NCBI GenBank assembly: GCA_040770625.1
Contig: JAXGIW010000001.1
Location: 1-64,000, forward strand
Length of the DNA: 64,000 nucleotides
Source: 58-81 sp012729145
GTDB lineage: Bacteria; Synergistota; Synergistia; Synergistales; Thermovirgaceae
Direction: 5' to 3'
Shown: positions 1-7,951 of the stretch, piece after piece
How the letters are laid out: every line of letters begins with the position of its first letter
How positions within the stretch are numbered: position 1 is the stretch's first letter
Position numbers and translations under genes: made by a program
The notes under the pieces: model-generated
Database searches by the model: none
The model's input: only the letters and a program-made list of their open reading frames with translations
What the model was told of the DNA's origin: nothing

Positions 1-298
1 GCACAACTGGCTTCCGGAACTTGGCCTTCTCGACGGAGGTAAGGTAGAAAATGGCCCCCTTGAGTTCAGGGCGCTGCGCGATAAGCATGCCGCCCACCTG
101 CCCCATGGCCTCAAGGATCAGAACTCCCGGCATAACAGGCTCCGAGGGAAAGTGCCCCTGGAAGAAGGGCTCGTTGATGGTGACATTCTTGTACCCCACA
201 ACCCTCTCTTCAGTAATCTCGGTTATCCTGTCGACAAGAAGGAATGGGTAACGGTGGGGAAGCGAACCAAATATCCTGTAAATATCCAGCATGGTCAT
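1..298 (-). CDS. fabZ: 3-hydroxyacyl-ACP dehydratase FabZ (3' end outside window)
   Basis: Cytosolic hot-dog-fold dehydratase that removes water from 3-hydroxyacyl-ACP in fatty acid elongation. I translated it directly from the minus strand: MTMLDIYRIFGSLPHRYPF is followed by LLVDRI, with the catalytic His in PHRYPF (about residue 15), and then GHFPSEPVMPGVLILEAMGQ, which carries the catalytic Glu. About 99 N-terminal residues are present and the reading frame runs off the window edge. It starts 13 nt after lpxC and is last in the visible bamA-lpxD-lpxC-fabZ run, an order typical of diderm lipid A operons (lpxA would be expected next). A second Met two codons in is an alternative start. Confidence 0.95.
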   Translation of the reverse strand, partial: MTMLDIYRIFGSLPHRYPFLLVDRITEITEERVVGYKNVTINEPFFQGHFPSEPVMPGVLILEAMGQVGGMLIAQRPELKGAIFYLTSVEKAKFRKPVV

Positions 299-311
299 TC
301 TCCTTTCCTGT

Positions 312-1130
312 TCAGGCCGGCAGGAGGCTCCTGCGTATCCGCCGGACGAGTTCGAGGTGCATTTTGTGGCCGCTCCTGTAGGCAACGACCCTCCCCCTTA
401 CGGGCGCTCCAAGAATGGCAAGATCGCCGATAAGGTCAAGAACCTTGTGATGTACGGGTTCGTCGGGTACCCGTTGGGAATCCGGAGGAGGGAGGGTGGC
501 GTCATCTATCACAAGGACGTTGTCAGTCGCTCCGCCCCTGCCGAGCCCCCTGTCCCTTATGGCCCTGATCTCCGAGGCAAGAACAAAGGTCCTTGCAGGC
601 GCTATCTGCTTTATGAACAGGTCCGGCGTCACAGTTCCGTCAAAAACCTGGCGTCCTATCCCTTTTGCCTCATAACTGATCACACAGGTGATCTCAAAAA
701 CTTCCGATGGGATAACGGCAATGAACCCCCCGCTGCCCGGATCCCCGAAAGCGATCTCCCTGGCCACCTGTATAGGCAATTCGCTTTCGGCAGGTCCGGC
801 AACTTCCGAGAGTCTTTCGGCAAAAACCCGGGAACTGCCGTCCATGGCCGGTATCTCAGGGCCAGTTACTGATATGACGGCGTTCCAGATGTCAAGTCCT
901 GCCATTGCGGCAAGCAGGTGTTCCACTGTCATGACCTCGGTCCCGTCCGGAAAGGTCAGGCGGGTCCCCCTGGAAGTTCCATCGGTTTCCGCAGATTCCA
1001 CGGGGAAAAGACCTCCGGGAAGATCAAAAAAGATGCCCTTTTCGCTGGAAGGCCCTACGGATACCCTGCAGCATTCGCCACTGTGAATGCCAACCCCTTC
1101 GAACACCCTATTTGCCGTTATCCTCGACAT
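312..1130 (-). CDS. lpxC: UDP-3-O-acyl-N-acetylglucosamine deacetylase LpxC
   Basis: Zinc amidase that catalyses the committed step of lipid A synthesis. Length (272 aa) is slightly short for the family (about 300). Zinc ligands are visible as His in TVEHLLAAM (about residue 71) and as His and Asp in HKVLDLIGD (about 228 and 232). The general-base or acid His lies in SGHKMH (about 255). I chose the ATG at 1130 because the protein then begins MSRITANRVFEGVGIHSG, the usual family N-terminus. A GTG three codons upstream is possible. Its start overlaps the end of lpxD by about 20 nt, suggesting translational coupling. Its presence is strong evidence for a lipopolysaccharide outer membrane. Confidence 0.95.
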   Translation of the reverse strand: MSRITANRVFEGVGIHSGECCRVSVGPSSEKGIFFDLPGGLFPVESAETDGTSRGTRLTFPDGTEVMTVEHLLAAMAGLDIWNAVISVTGPEIPAMDGSSRVFAERLSEVAGPAESELPIQVAREIAFGDPGSGGFIAVIPSEVFEITCVISYEAKGIGRQVFDGTVTPDLFIKQIAPARTFVLASEIRAIRDRGLGRGGATDNVLVIDDATLPPPDSQRVPDEPVHHKVLDLIGDLAILGAPVRGRVVAYRSGHKMHLELVRRIRRSLLPA

Positions 1131-2175
1131 CCCCGCCACCGGCCATCTTTCTTTTTAGTTCTTCCACTTCAGCCCTGAGCTCCTTCAGGGAAGCAGCAAT
1201 TCCGGGAAGCCTCCCGAGGAGGACCTGTTTTTTCATCTCCTCCCGGTGGTCCCTTGCAGGGAATCCTGATACTGTCATACCCGGGGGAACGTTTTTTGTA
1301 GCCCCGGCATTGGCGGCGACCTGGGCCCTTTCCCCGACGGTAACATGGTCTGAAACACCGCTTCTCGCCGCCATTATCACACCATCTGCCAGCACGGAAC
1401 TTCCCGCGATCCCTGTCATCGCCACCAGGATGCATTTTCTGCCCACTTGTGCGTTGTGCCCGATGTGGACATGGTTGTCGATCACAGTACCATCGCCTAT
1501 TACTGTCTCTTCAAGGGTTGCCCTGTCTATGGTCACACAGGCGCCCACTTCGACTTTGCTGCCTATCCTGACCCTGCCCAACTGGGGGATCCTGGCATGT
1601 CCTTTTTCGAAGTCGGGAACAAAACCGAAACCGTCGGAACCTATGACCGATCCTGAGTGGATCAGGCAATCCTCCCCGACTATGGTTCCCTCCCTCAGCA
1701 CAGTGTTGGCCTCTATCCTCGTCCCGGGACCTATAACGACATCGGGACCCACGTATACCTGGGCTTCAAGAACGGCATGGTCCCCTATCACCGCTCCGTC
1801 ACATATCACGCATAGAGGACCCACAGAACATGATGGGGACAGGTCTGTGCTCTCCCCCACAACAGCCGTATCATGAACACCGGGAGAAGGGGATCTATCT
1901 TCGCTGAAGATCTCAAGAACCCTTACAAAAGCCTTCTGCGGGTCAGGGACCTCTATTCCCGTGTGTCCCTCCGGGATCTTTCCGTGAACGGCAATCACCG
2001 GAACCCCGGAAGATATCCCGGATACTTCCCTGGCATCACGACAAATTACAACCTGTTCAGGATCGGTCCCCCCAGGTCCCTGTACGCCCCTGACAGCCAG
2101 GTCGCCATTACCGGTTACGACTCCATCTATCAGCCTTGCAATTTCCGAGATACTGATGCTGATCTGTTTTTTCAT
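1108..2175 (-). CDS. lpxD: UDP-3-O-acylglucosamine N-acyltransferase LpxD
   Basis: Adds the second 3-hydroxyacyl chain to UDP-3-O-acylglucosamine in lipid A synthesis. The 355-aa protein has an N-terminal uridine-binding domain (about 1-105). A left-handed beta-helix of hexapeptide repeats follows (about 110-290), with GSDGFGFVPD and the catalytic-His segment HIGHNAQVG. The C-terminal helix (about 320-350) is charged. ATG start with an AGAGGTG ribosome site 8 nt upstream. It lies 32 nt after the unrecognised exported-protein gene and overlaps lpxC, so the three are very probably co-transcribed. Confidence 0.95.
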   Translation of the reverse strand: MKKQISISISEIARLIDGVVTGNGDLAVRGVQGPGGTDPEQVVICRDAREVSGISSGVPVIAVHGKIPEGHTGIEVPDPQKAFVRVLEIFSEDRSPSPGVHDTAVVGESTDLSPSCSVGPLCVICDGAVIGDHAVLEAQVYVGPDVVIGPGTRIEANTVLREGTIVGEDCLIHSGSVIGSDGFGFVPDFEKGHARIPQLGRVRIGSKVEVGACVTIDRATLEETVIGDGTVIDNHVHIGHNAQVGRKCILVAMTGIAGSSVLADGVIMAARSGVSDHVTVGERAQVAANAGATKNVPPGMTVSGFPARDHREEMKKQVLLGRLPGIAASLKELRAEVEELKRKMAGGGDVEDNGK

Positions 2176-2207
2176 CCCGATACACCTCTTTGCGAAAGGC
2201 CAGGAGA

Positions 2208-3458
2208 TCAGAGGTTCCCGACAAGCCTCACGCTGATCCTGTCCTCATCACGATTATCATAATACAGTTCCCAGGCAAGGTACCCTCCGAAGCGCCACCC
2301 GATACCGGCGACAGCGTCCCCTTCGCTGTTCACGCGCCCCCAGAGGTAGACCCGGGGCAGGATCTCCTCCAGCCAGACTCTGTACCAGAGGTCCTCCCCA
2401 GGATACGCCAGTTCGACGCCTACCCAGATATCGGGCCAGGGAGACCACCTTGCACCCCACCTGCTCTCCACACTTAGATCGTTGGTACTGGCAACCCACT
2501 CACCGTAAAGTTCCAGATCCCAACCCCTGAACGGAGCAGTCCTGCGCCCCAGGTGAATGCCGATCTCAGGGTATCTCTCATCGGAACCCAGGTGGATCGC
2601 CGCCCAGGCCTGGAAATTGTACCTCTCGCTCTCCACTTTTATTTCTACAGGCGCTATCCGTTCCGGGGTTATGCCGACTGAGACCCTTCCCATCATATCT
2701 CTTGTGGCCCACTTGCTCTCCAGGGCTTCGGCTACCATACCCTCTATGACCCTCTCATGGAGGACGAACCAATCCCCTGGAAGACCTATGAAAGGCGCAA
2801 GCACCTCAAGGGCATCATCGGTTATCTCGGACTGGAGTATCCTTGGGAGGGTCCTGGAACTGATCCTCGGAGTGTATGCAATAACTACGGGGGGCAGGGC
2901 GTGGAACCGCACGGAAACGCTCAGCCCGCCGTCATTGCGCTGCAAGAAAAGAAGGGAGGGAGACCACCCCGGGACCCTTTCGGAAAGGATCCTCCAGGAT
3001 TCCTTCTGAAAGGCCTGACCGGTCCATGAAAGGGAACCTGCCGGCACAGGGGATATCATGTCTTCAAGCATCCGGCGCGCATCTCCAAGGTCATCGTCGA
3101 AAAGACCCGCCAATTCAGGGATCAGTTCGGGACGCTCAATGGCCACCAGCCACCCTCCCGCAGGTGGATCCTGAAATGCAACGTCCAGGAAAAGGTTACC
3201 ACCTGAAATGGAGATACCCTTGATCGACAGCCCGGGGAAAAGCCGTTCTGCCACTATCCGGAGTGTTCCTTCCTCACGGCCGGTCGCATCCCCCTGCTCC
3301 AACTCTTCCCAGACGGCTTCCATGGGCCCGGCTATGGTCGGCCTGACCCATTCTGCCACCCCGGTCACCGTCACCGAGGCCAAAGCGGAAGGTGCGAAAA
3401 CAAGGGCCACGGCGAAAAAGCCGGCCGCGGCCCCAAGGAAGAACCTGTCAAGTCTCAC
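2208..3458 (-). CDS. Exported protein of unknown function, probable outer-membrane barrel
   Basis: I do not recognise this 416-aa protein. It has a clear signal peptide (RFFLGAAAGFFAVALVFAPSA then ALAS, about residues 5-28). The middle (30-270) is a mixed alpha/beta region. The C-terminal 140 residues alternate polar and aromatic residues (WDLELYGEWV, DIWVGVELAY, YLAWELYYDN) and end in RISVRLVGNL, as expected of antiparallel beta strands in an outer-membrane protein. GTG start after GGGGAG. It sits 18 nt after bamA and 32 nt before lpxD. In proteobacteria that slot is held by the periplasmic chaperone Skp, but there is no visible similarity to Skp. A role in envelope assembly is inferred from position only. 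Confidence 0.75.
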   Translation of the reverse strand: MRLDRFFLGAAAGFFAVALVFAPSALASVTVTGVAEWVRPTIAGPMEAVWEELEQGDATGREEGTLRIVAERLFPGLSIKGISISGGNLFLDVAFQDPPAGGWLVAIERPELIPELAGLFDDDLGDARRMLEDMISPVPAGSLSWTGQAFQKESWRILSERVPGWSPSLLFLQRNDGGLSVSVRFHALPPVVIAYTPRISSRTLPRILQSEITDDALEVLAPFIGLPGDWFVLHERVIEGMVAEALESKWATRDMMGRVSVGITPERIAPVEIKVESERYNFQAWAAIHLGSDERYPEIGIHLGRRTAPFRGWDLELYGEWVASTNDLSVESRWGARWSPWPDIWVGVELAYPGEDLWYRVWLEEILPRVYLWGRVNSEGDAVAGIGWRFGGYLAWELYYDNRDEDRISVRLVGNL

Positions 3459-3476
3459 CAGAAGATCTCTCCCCGA

Positions 3477-5216
3477 CTAGAACATCTCTCCGAAACCGAA
3501 GTGCGTACGGTTCTCGTTCTCGCCGTAAGCGAAATCAACCCTCAGGTTGCCCATGGGTGTCTGGACCCTGACCCCTATGCCATAACCGCTCTTCAGGCCG
3601 GAGAAGGCCGATTCGTTGCTGGCCATGCCAATATCGTAGAAAGCGACTATCGAGATCGCGTCCTGGACAGGCACACGCAGTTCGAAGTTGGCAAGGGCCA
3701 TCTCGCTCCCCTTGAACTCGTCGTCCCTGTACCCTCTAAGTGTCCTTGAACCTCCAAGGAAGTACTGCTCCGACCAGGGAAGTTCACCCGAGGAGAAACC
3801 CACCCTGAGGCGCGAGGCGAACAGCACGGGGTTGTCCTCAGTGCCCAGCTCGCGGTCGAAAAGATCCTGGAAGAAGGCGTGAAGGGGCAGATAGTAGCGC
3901 CATTCCAGCCAGTACTTGGTGTAGTTCATATCGCCGATGCCGGGATCGGTGGCCTCGAAAACACCGTACTCGACGCTCAGGCTCTGGACCTGACCCTTGG
4001 GATAGCTCAAGTATGGGTCAAGCAGGTTCCTGGTAACTGTCCCGGTAACAGAGTAGTTGGTCCCTGACAGGCCTTTCCCTTCGGGGAAACCCCTGTCCTC
4101 TTCCTCGCGAACGTTGTAGATCTCCACTTCGTGGTAATCCGCCTTCACGAACCAGCTAAGGGTCGGGTTATGGCGGAATTTCTTCCCCATACCGGCGTAA
4201 ACTCCCCGTTTGTCCTGGTCGTAGGTAACGTTAAGCACGTTGTCGGTATAGTCGACCAGGTCTGTCCATTCATAGTTGTACAGACCGGCCTCCCACGCGT
4301 AGGTGTGTTCGTCCATGTACGGAGCCCTGTACTGGAGCCAGTATTGCTGCCTGTCTCCCATTTCAAAACCTATACCCACGATGTGGCCGAGCCCCCTGTA
4401 GTTGAGTTCCTCCCAGGCTGCACCGCCGGACCAGCCTGATTCGGAACCGTGCCCAACTGTCAGGGAGACCCTTGAGGATTTGCCCTCCTCAACCGTAAGG
4501 ATGATGTTGACTACCTCGGGATCAGGGGTCGGCTCGAAACCTACCCGGACATCCTCGAGGAAACCGAGCTGGTTAAGCTTCTTGAGGGAGTGCCTGAGGA
4601 TGGTGGAGTTGAAAAGATCCCCGGTCTTGAGCTTGAACTCCCTGTCGATAACATGGGTCTTTGTCTTCCTGTTGCCCTGGATAATGACCTCTCCTACCTT
4701 TGGCTCAAGGACCCTGACATCGATGATCCCGTCCTGTATCCCCACGTCCTGGACCTGAACGAAAACATAGCCTGCCTTTTCGTACTGCTCGCCTATCCTC
4801 TGGAGGTCGTGCCTGAAGAAGACCCGGTTGAAGACCGATCCCGGGCGTGTAAAGACAACCTCCATGAGTTCATCAGCTGTAAAGACCGTGTTACCGGAAA
4901 AGCGGATGTCCTGTACAACGGGGTTCTCCTGGACCCTGAACTCGACGAAGACCCCGCCGAACTGCTCTACCACACCGACATCAACGTAAGAGAAGAAGCC
5001 AAGACCGTAGATCGTGTCAATATCCTGCTGGATCTGTTCGGAACTCAACTGGTCCCCGGCCTTTGTGCCGACCACACCGAGGATATGTTCGGAAACAACC
5101 TCCTGGTTCCCGGTAACGTCGACGCCGACGACGACCGGCTGAACGGCCGAAAATGATACGCCGGCCGTAATAAGAACGAACGCTACGGCGACAGCCGTGG
5201 ACCATAACCGTTTCAC
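3477..5216 (-). CDS. bamA: Outer membrane protein assembly factor BamA (three POTRA domains)
   Basis: Omp85-family insertase that folds beta-barrel proteins into the outer membrane. From the GTG at 5216 the protein is about 579 aa. It has a signal peptide (RLWSTAVAVAFVLITAGVSFSA) and three POTRA repeats (starting near VVVGVDVTGNQEV, VVQDIRFSGNTVF and VGEVIIQGNRKTK). A 16-strand-type barrel carries the loop-6 motif LGGSRTLRGYRDDEF and ends in FGFGEMF with a terminal Phe. E. coli BamA has five POTRAs, so three is a short version. I chose the GTG because AAAGGGGTG lies 8 nt upstream and a signal peptide follows at once. An in-frame ATG at 5270 would add 18 residues that do not look like a leader. 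Confidence 0.93.
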   Translation of the reverse strand: MKRLWSTAVAVAFVLITAGVSFSAVQPVVVGVDVTGNQEVVSEHILGVVGTKAGDQLSSEQIQQDIDTIYGLGFFSYVDVGVVEQFGGVFVEFRVQENPVVQDIRFSGNTVFTADELMEVVFTRPGSVFNRVFFRHDLQRIGEQYEKAGYVFVQVQDVGIQDGIIDVRVLEPKVGEVIIQGNRKTKTHVIDREFKLKTGDLFNSTILRHSLKKLNQLGFLEDVRVGFEPTPDPEVVNIILTVEEGKSSRVSLTVGHGSESGWSGGAAWEELNYRGLGHIVGIGFEMGDRQQYWLQYRAPYMDEHTYAWEAGLYNYEWTDLVDYTDNVLNVTYDQDKRGVYAGMGKKFRHNPTLSWFVKADYHEVEIYNVREEEDRGFPEGKGLSGTNYSVTGTVTRNLLDPYLSYPKGQVQSLSVEYGVFEATDPGIGDMNYTKYWLEWRYYLPLHAFFQDLFDRELGTEDNPVLFASRLRVGFSSGELPWSEQYFLGGSRTLRGYRDDEFKGSEMALANFELRVPVQDAISIVAFYDIGMASNESAFSGLKSGYGIGVRVQTPMGNLRVDFAYGENENRTHFGFGEMF

Positions 5217-5316
5217 TCGAACAGCACCCCTTTCCCTGAACTGGTCTCTCCCGAGGGGCAGTGACCCCACGGCTCAATTTCTCTTCGGTCGTATCACCCC
5301 ATGGAATTATAAACTA

Positions 5317-5889
5317 TTATTCGGGACTTCGGATAATTATTCCTTCACCCCTTAAGGCTCTCTGTCCTATCTCGATGAGGGTCAGGATCTCGTCAAGGGC
5401 TACGGCAGGGGCACCGTTCTCCTCCCTTGCGATCTGGGGCGCCACTCTCTCCATTGCAGGAGGTCCCAACCGCGGTTCTGTCTCCGGCGGAGACGTCTGA
5501 TGGGGGATATCCCGTGCCAGGTTCATTTCACTCAGACTCGTTCTCAGTGCTGAAAGAACGCCCTGTTCGTCGGCGGTGACCCACTCCAGGTGCAGCTGCC
5601 TGGTGTCGGCCACCCCGAGAGGTGCGTATCCTCCCGTGGATATGGGAATGGCGGCCATCATGATGACCAGGATCGCCACGGCCATGGACCTGAAGGAGAG
5701 TCCAACCATACGTACCACCGGGTACTGGTTACCCGCCCCGGAGGCTCTCTCCCAGATCTCCTCGCTGGCCGACTCGAGTTCTGCCCTGGCACACTCGACT
5801 TCGGCCAGGGCGGAGTCCCATTTTCCGCTCTTGCAGGCTACAATGCACCTGTCGATCCATCGATGCACGCGTTTCAGGTTCTTCTCCAT
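5317..5889 (-). CDS. Single-TM protein with anti-sigma-like topology
   Basis: A 190-aa protein with a predicted cytosolic N-terminus rich in Cys, His and acidic residues (KRVHRWIDRCIVACKSGKW, about 6-24). One TM segment follows (about 67-87, MAVAILVIMMAAIPIS), then a low-complexity external C-terminus rich in Pro and Glu. This N-in, single-TM, external-tail layout is that of many anti-sigma factors, and the gene lies just downstream of a sigma-70-family gene. The His-Cys-Cys spacing (Hx5Cx3C) does not match the classic zinc anti-sigma motif (Hx3Cx2C), so the role is inferred. A GGAGG ribosome site precedes the ATG by 10 nt. An 18-bp tandem repeat separates it from the sigma gene. Confidence 0.6.
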   Translation of the reverse strand: MEKNLKRVHRWIDRCIVACKSGKWDSALAEVECARAELESASEEIWERASGAGNQYPVVRMVGLSFRSMAVAILVIMMAAIPISTGGYAPLGVADTRQLHLEWVTADEQGVLSALRTSLSEMNLARDIPHQTSPPETEPRLGPPAMERVAPQIAREENGAPAVALDEILTLIEIGQRALRGEGIIIRSPE

Positions 5890-5920
5890 CTCTTATCTGC
5901 CTCCGAGACCGCACTGGCAA

Positions 5921-6000
5921 TATGCCCCCGAAAAGGGACTATGCCCCGAAAAGGGACTATGCCCCGAAAAGGGACTATGCCCCGAAAAGGGACTATGCCC
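5921..6000. repeat. 18-bp tandem repeat, four full copies plus a partial one
   Basis: The unit TATGCCCCGAAAAGGGAC is repeated head to tail at 5921, 5940, 5958 and 5976. The first copy has one extra C. A 7-nt partial copy begins at 5994. The array fills the gap between the stop of the sigma-factor gene (6017) and the leader of the next gene. Each unit can form short stems (CCC/GGG within a unit and GGG/CCC between units). There are no spacers, so it is not a CRISPR array. Confidence 0.95.
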
Positions 6001-6016
6001 TTTTATTATCACAGTA

Positions 6017-6610
6017 TCAGGGCCGATCAGTGGCATCCTCCAGTTCAAGCCAGGCCTTCAGTTTTGCCATCGCCTGGCGCTGGATCCTGTAGACGTTGCT
6101 TACATCCATACCTATGCTTTCAGCGTAATCTCTCGCCTTGCAACCCTCAAGCACAAGGGCCCTGACGACCTCTCCCTCCCGGGCGGAGAGCGCTTCAATG
6201 CCATCGTCAAGACATATCTTCCAGTCCAGGCAGTCCACATCGAAGGGATCAGGGATCAGGACCTCGGAGTCGTCAACAGGGCATGGGGCACGGGACTCCA
6301 CTCGCTGAAGGAAATTGGTCATCTGTCCCTTGATCCTGTAGAAACCGTAGGTGACGAACCGGATGTTCCGGGAGGGTTCGAACCTGTCAACAGCCTTTAT
6401 AAGGGCAAGCATACCCTCCTGGACAAGATCCTGGTAGCGCTGGGGGGTAACCCGGAATTTGCGGGCGATCCAGAAGACGAGAGGGCGGTAGGCCAGTATC
6501 AGCTTTTCGCGGGCTTCTTCGTCGCCTTCCCCGCAAAGGCCCCACAAAGCGGCCTCTTCCTCCCTGGAAAGGAATTCCCTTTTAGGGTTGTCCTGTCCAT
6601 CGTCCTTCAT
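6017..6610 (-). CDS. RNA polymerase sigma-70-family factor
   Basis: A 197-aa sigma factor with region 2 at about 35-100 (AREKLILAYRPLVFWIARKF, then YQDLVQEGMLALIKAVDRFE and RNIRFVTYGFYRIKGQM). An acidic linker follows, then region 4 at about 140-188 (LSAREGEVVRALVLEGCKARDYAESIG and an HTH reading MDVSNVYRIQRQAMAKLK). There is no recognisable region 3, so it resembles short alternative or ECF-like factors rather than RpoD. The region 2 core is closer to SigF/SigH/FliA than to classic ECFs. The downstream one-TM protein may be its regulator. The target regulon cannot be read from this window. Confidence 0.88.
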   Translation of the reverse strand: MKDDGQDNPKREFLSREEEAALWGLCGEGDEEAREKLILAYRPLVFWIARKFRVTPQRYQDLVQEGMLALIKAVDRFEPSRNIRFVTYGFYRIKGQMTNFLQRVESRAPCPVDDSEVLIPDPFDVDCLDWKICLDDGIEALSAREGEVVRALVLEGCKARDYAESIGMDVSNVYRIQRQAMAKLKAWLELEDATDRP

Positions 6611-6669
6611 CGGCTACCTCCCCGGACTCTACTGGACCCTTTATACCACGACGGGAAGGCATTTGACCA

Positions 6670-7326
6670 CTACAGCAAGGGAAATCTGACGGCAAGGTCA
6701 GGTCCCACGCGGGTATGGATGGCATCGTTGACGTAACGTAGGGTCGTACGGTCCGGCGTCATGTCCACTGCGGTAATGGAACAGTTGTCCATCCTGAACT
6801 TCCAGGCCGATGTGGAGGGGATGCCTGCCAGAAAGGATAGTGCGGCACGGATCGTACCCCCGTGACAGACCACGAGAAGAGTGTCCCCGTCGCGGGAAAG
6901 GATCTCCTCTAGCCCCCGTCCCACTCTGGAAACGAGATCGGAGAACGACTCTCCTCCCGGCGGGACCGTTGAGGACGGGTCATCACGCCATGAAGAGTAA
7001 AGAACCGGGTAGATCTCCTGGACTTCGTCGATCCTCAGACCCTCCCAACGCCCGAAGGACATCTCCGAGAATTCCTCGATATTTGTGACCTCTCCGGTAT
7101 TTTCGTTCATCCCCGCGACAACTGAGGCTGTCTGGCGCGCCCTCGCAAGGGGGCTGGAATATATCCTGTCCAGGGGGGTCTTTGCCAGTCGGAGAGCAAG
7201 CAGGTCTGCCTGGGCCAACCCTCTCTCCCCCAGCGGGACATCGGTCCGGCCCTGGAAGCGGAAGGCGCTGTTCCACTCGGTCTCACCATGTCTTGCAAGG
7301 AGGAGCCTTCTTTTCCTCGTTTCCAT
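6670..7326 (-). CDS. Histidine phosphatase family protein (phosphoglycerate mutase-like)
   Basis: About 218 aa from the ATG at 7326, which has GGAGGTGG six nt upstream. The reading frame continues upstream into the tRNA-Thr gene, so a longer start is unlikely. The family motif RHGETEWN with the phospho-accepting His is at about 11-18, followed by GRTDVPLGERG and SSPLARARQTA. The second catalytic His is in VCHGGTIRA near residue 150, and a conserved Glu lies in FSEMSFGRWEG. The sequence does not separate alpha-ribazole phosphatase, cofactor-dependent phosphoglycerate mutase-like and broad phosphatases, and no cobalamin genes are nearby to argue for CobC. Expressed as its own unit after the tRNA terminator. 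Confidence 0.88.
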   Translation of the reverse strand: METRKRRLLLARHGETEWNSAFRFQGRTDVPLGERGLAQADLLALRLAKTPLDRIYSSPLARARQTASVVAGMNENTGEVTNIEEFSEMSFGRWEGLRIDEVQEIYPVLYSSWRDDPSSTVPPGGESFSDLVSRVGRGLEEILSRDGDTLLVVCHGGTIRAALSFLAGIPSTSAWKFRMDNCSITAVDMTPDRTTLRYVNDAIHTRVGPDLAVRFPLL

Positions 7327-7353
7327 CTGCCACCTCCGGAACGTTTTTCTATG

Positions 7354-7377
7354 AAAAAAGCCACCCGCAGGGGTGGC
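7354..7377 (-). terminator. Rho-independent terminator of the tRNA operon
   Basis: On the minus strand GCCACCC-CTGC-GGGTGGC forms a perfect 7-bp stem followed by six T residues (stem arms 7371-7377 and 7360-7366, T run 7354-7359). It lies 12 nt after tRNA-Thr and ends the Lys-Glu-Thr tRNA transcript before the phosphatase gene. Confidence 0.9.
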
Positions 7378-7389
7378 CTCTATGACGAA

Positions 7390-7465
7390 TGGAGCCGGCG
7401 GGCAGACTTGAACTGCCGACCTGCGCATTACGAGTGCGCTGCTCTGCCAACTGAGCTACGCCGGC
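7390..7465 (-). tRNA. tRNA-Thr (anticodon CGT)
   Basis: Cloverleaf with acceptor GCCGGCG/CGCCGGC, anticodon stem GCGCA/TGCGC and loop CTCGTAA, giving anticodon CGT for codon ACG. The T arm contains TTCAAGT. CCA is encoded at the 3' end (7390-7392). Third gene of the tRNA operon. Confidence 0.95.
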
Positions 7466-7472
7466 AAGTAAA

Positions 7473-7548
7473 TGGCGGTCCCAACGGGATTCGAACCCGT
7501 GTCGCAGCCTTGAAAGGGCTGTGTCCTGGGCCACTAGACGATGGGACC
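7473..7548 (-). tRNA. tRNA-Glu (anticodon TTC)
   Basis: Acceptor GGTCCCA/TGGGACC, anticodon stem CAGCC/GGCTG and loop CTTTCAA, giving anticodon TTC. The T loop is TTCGAAT. Encoded CCA follows discriminator G (7473-7475). Seven nt upstream of tRNA-Thr. Confidence 0.95.
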
Positions 7549-7564
7549 GCATGGAAACCTTACG

Positions 7565-7640
7565 TGGTGGGCCGTACAGGGATCGAACCTGTGACACCCG
7601 GATTAAAAGTCCGGTGCTCTGCCAACTGAGCTAACGGCCC
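7565..7640 (-). tRNA. tRNA-Lys (anticodon TTT)
   Basis: Acceptor GGGCCGT/ACGGCCC, anticodon stem CCGGA/TCCGG and loop CTTTTAA, giving anticodon TTT. The T loop is TTCGATC. CCA is encoded after discriminator A. First gene of the operon, directly downstream of a near-consensus promoter. Confidence 0.95.
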
Positions 7641-7657
7641 ATAACAAGCGCTGAAAA

Positions 7658-7686
7658 ACTATACAGTGCCCCCGAGACCGTGTCAA
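7658..7686 (-). promoter_or_regulatory. Sigma-70-type promoter of the tRNA operon
   Basis: On the minus strand the -35 is TTGACA (7681-7686), the spacer is exactly 17 nt, and the -10 is TATAGT (7658-7663). The -10 ends 17 nt before the mature 5' end of tRNA-Lys, leaving a short leader. This is the strongest housekeeping promoter visible in the window. Confidence 0.88.
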
Positions 7687-7720
7687 GGGTAGGCGCAAGG
7701 GCCGAACGGAAGATCAAAAG

Positions 7721-7948
7721 GCGTTAACGGTGAGCGGTAAACGGGAAAACCGCAGATCTATAATCCTGAACCGAAAAGCAAATAACGGATCAGGCACAAA
7801 AGATCCAGGTAACCCAGAACCAGATACTTTCGTCGCAAAAGCTCCTCAGTATGACATTCCTGAGGGTCCTATGCCTGGGTGTCACTATTTGCGATCCATG
7901 GACCCTTCCGTTCACCGTTTACGCTTTTCAGGTTTACGCCGTTTACCT
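7721..7948. repeat. Intergenic stretch with inverted GTAAACGG/GTGAACGG repeats
   Basis: This gap (7641-7951) has no gene. One arm at 7721-7744 reads GCGTTAACGGTGAGCGGTAA plus ACGG. The opposite arm at 7908-7948 contains CCGTTCACCGTTTACGC and GGTTTACGCCGTTTACCT, the reverse complement of the same theme. Related strings occur at 30139-30169 and about 38770-38793, so this appears to be a dispersed non-coding repeat. The 160 nt between the arms show nothing I recognise. Confidence 0.7.
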
Positions 7949-7951
7949 GTC

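Noticed and set aside
5921..6000. CRISPR-like array
   Set aside because: Units are directly adjacent with no spacers, and no cas genes are present.
5576..6736. A 386-codon plus-strand frame across the sigma factor and the tandem repeat
   Set aside because: It exists only because the 18-bp repeat is a multiple of three and the opposite strand is coding. The minus-strand sigma factor has clear homology.
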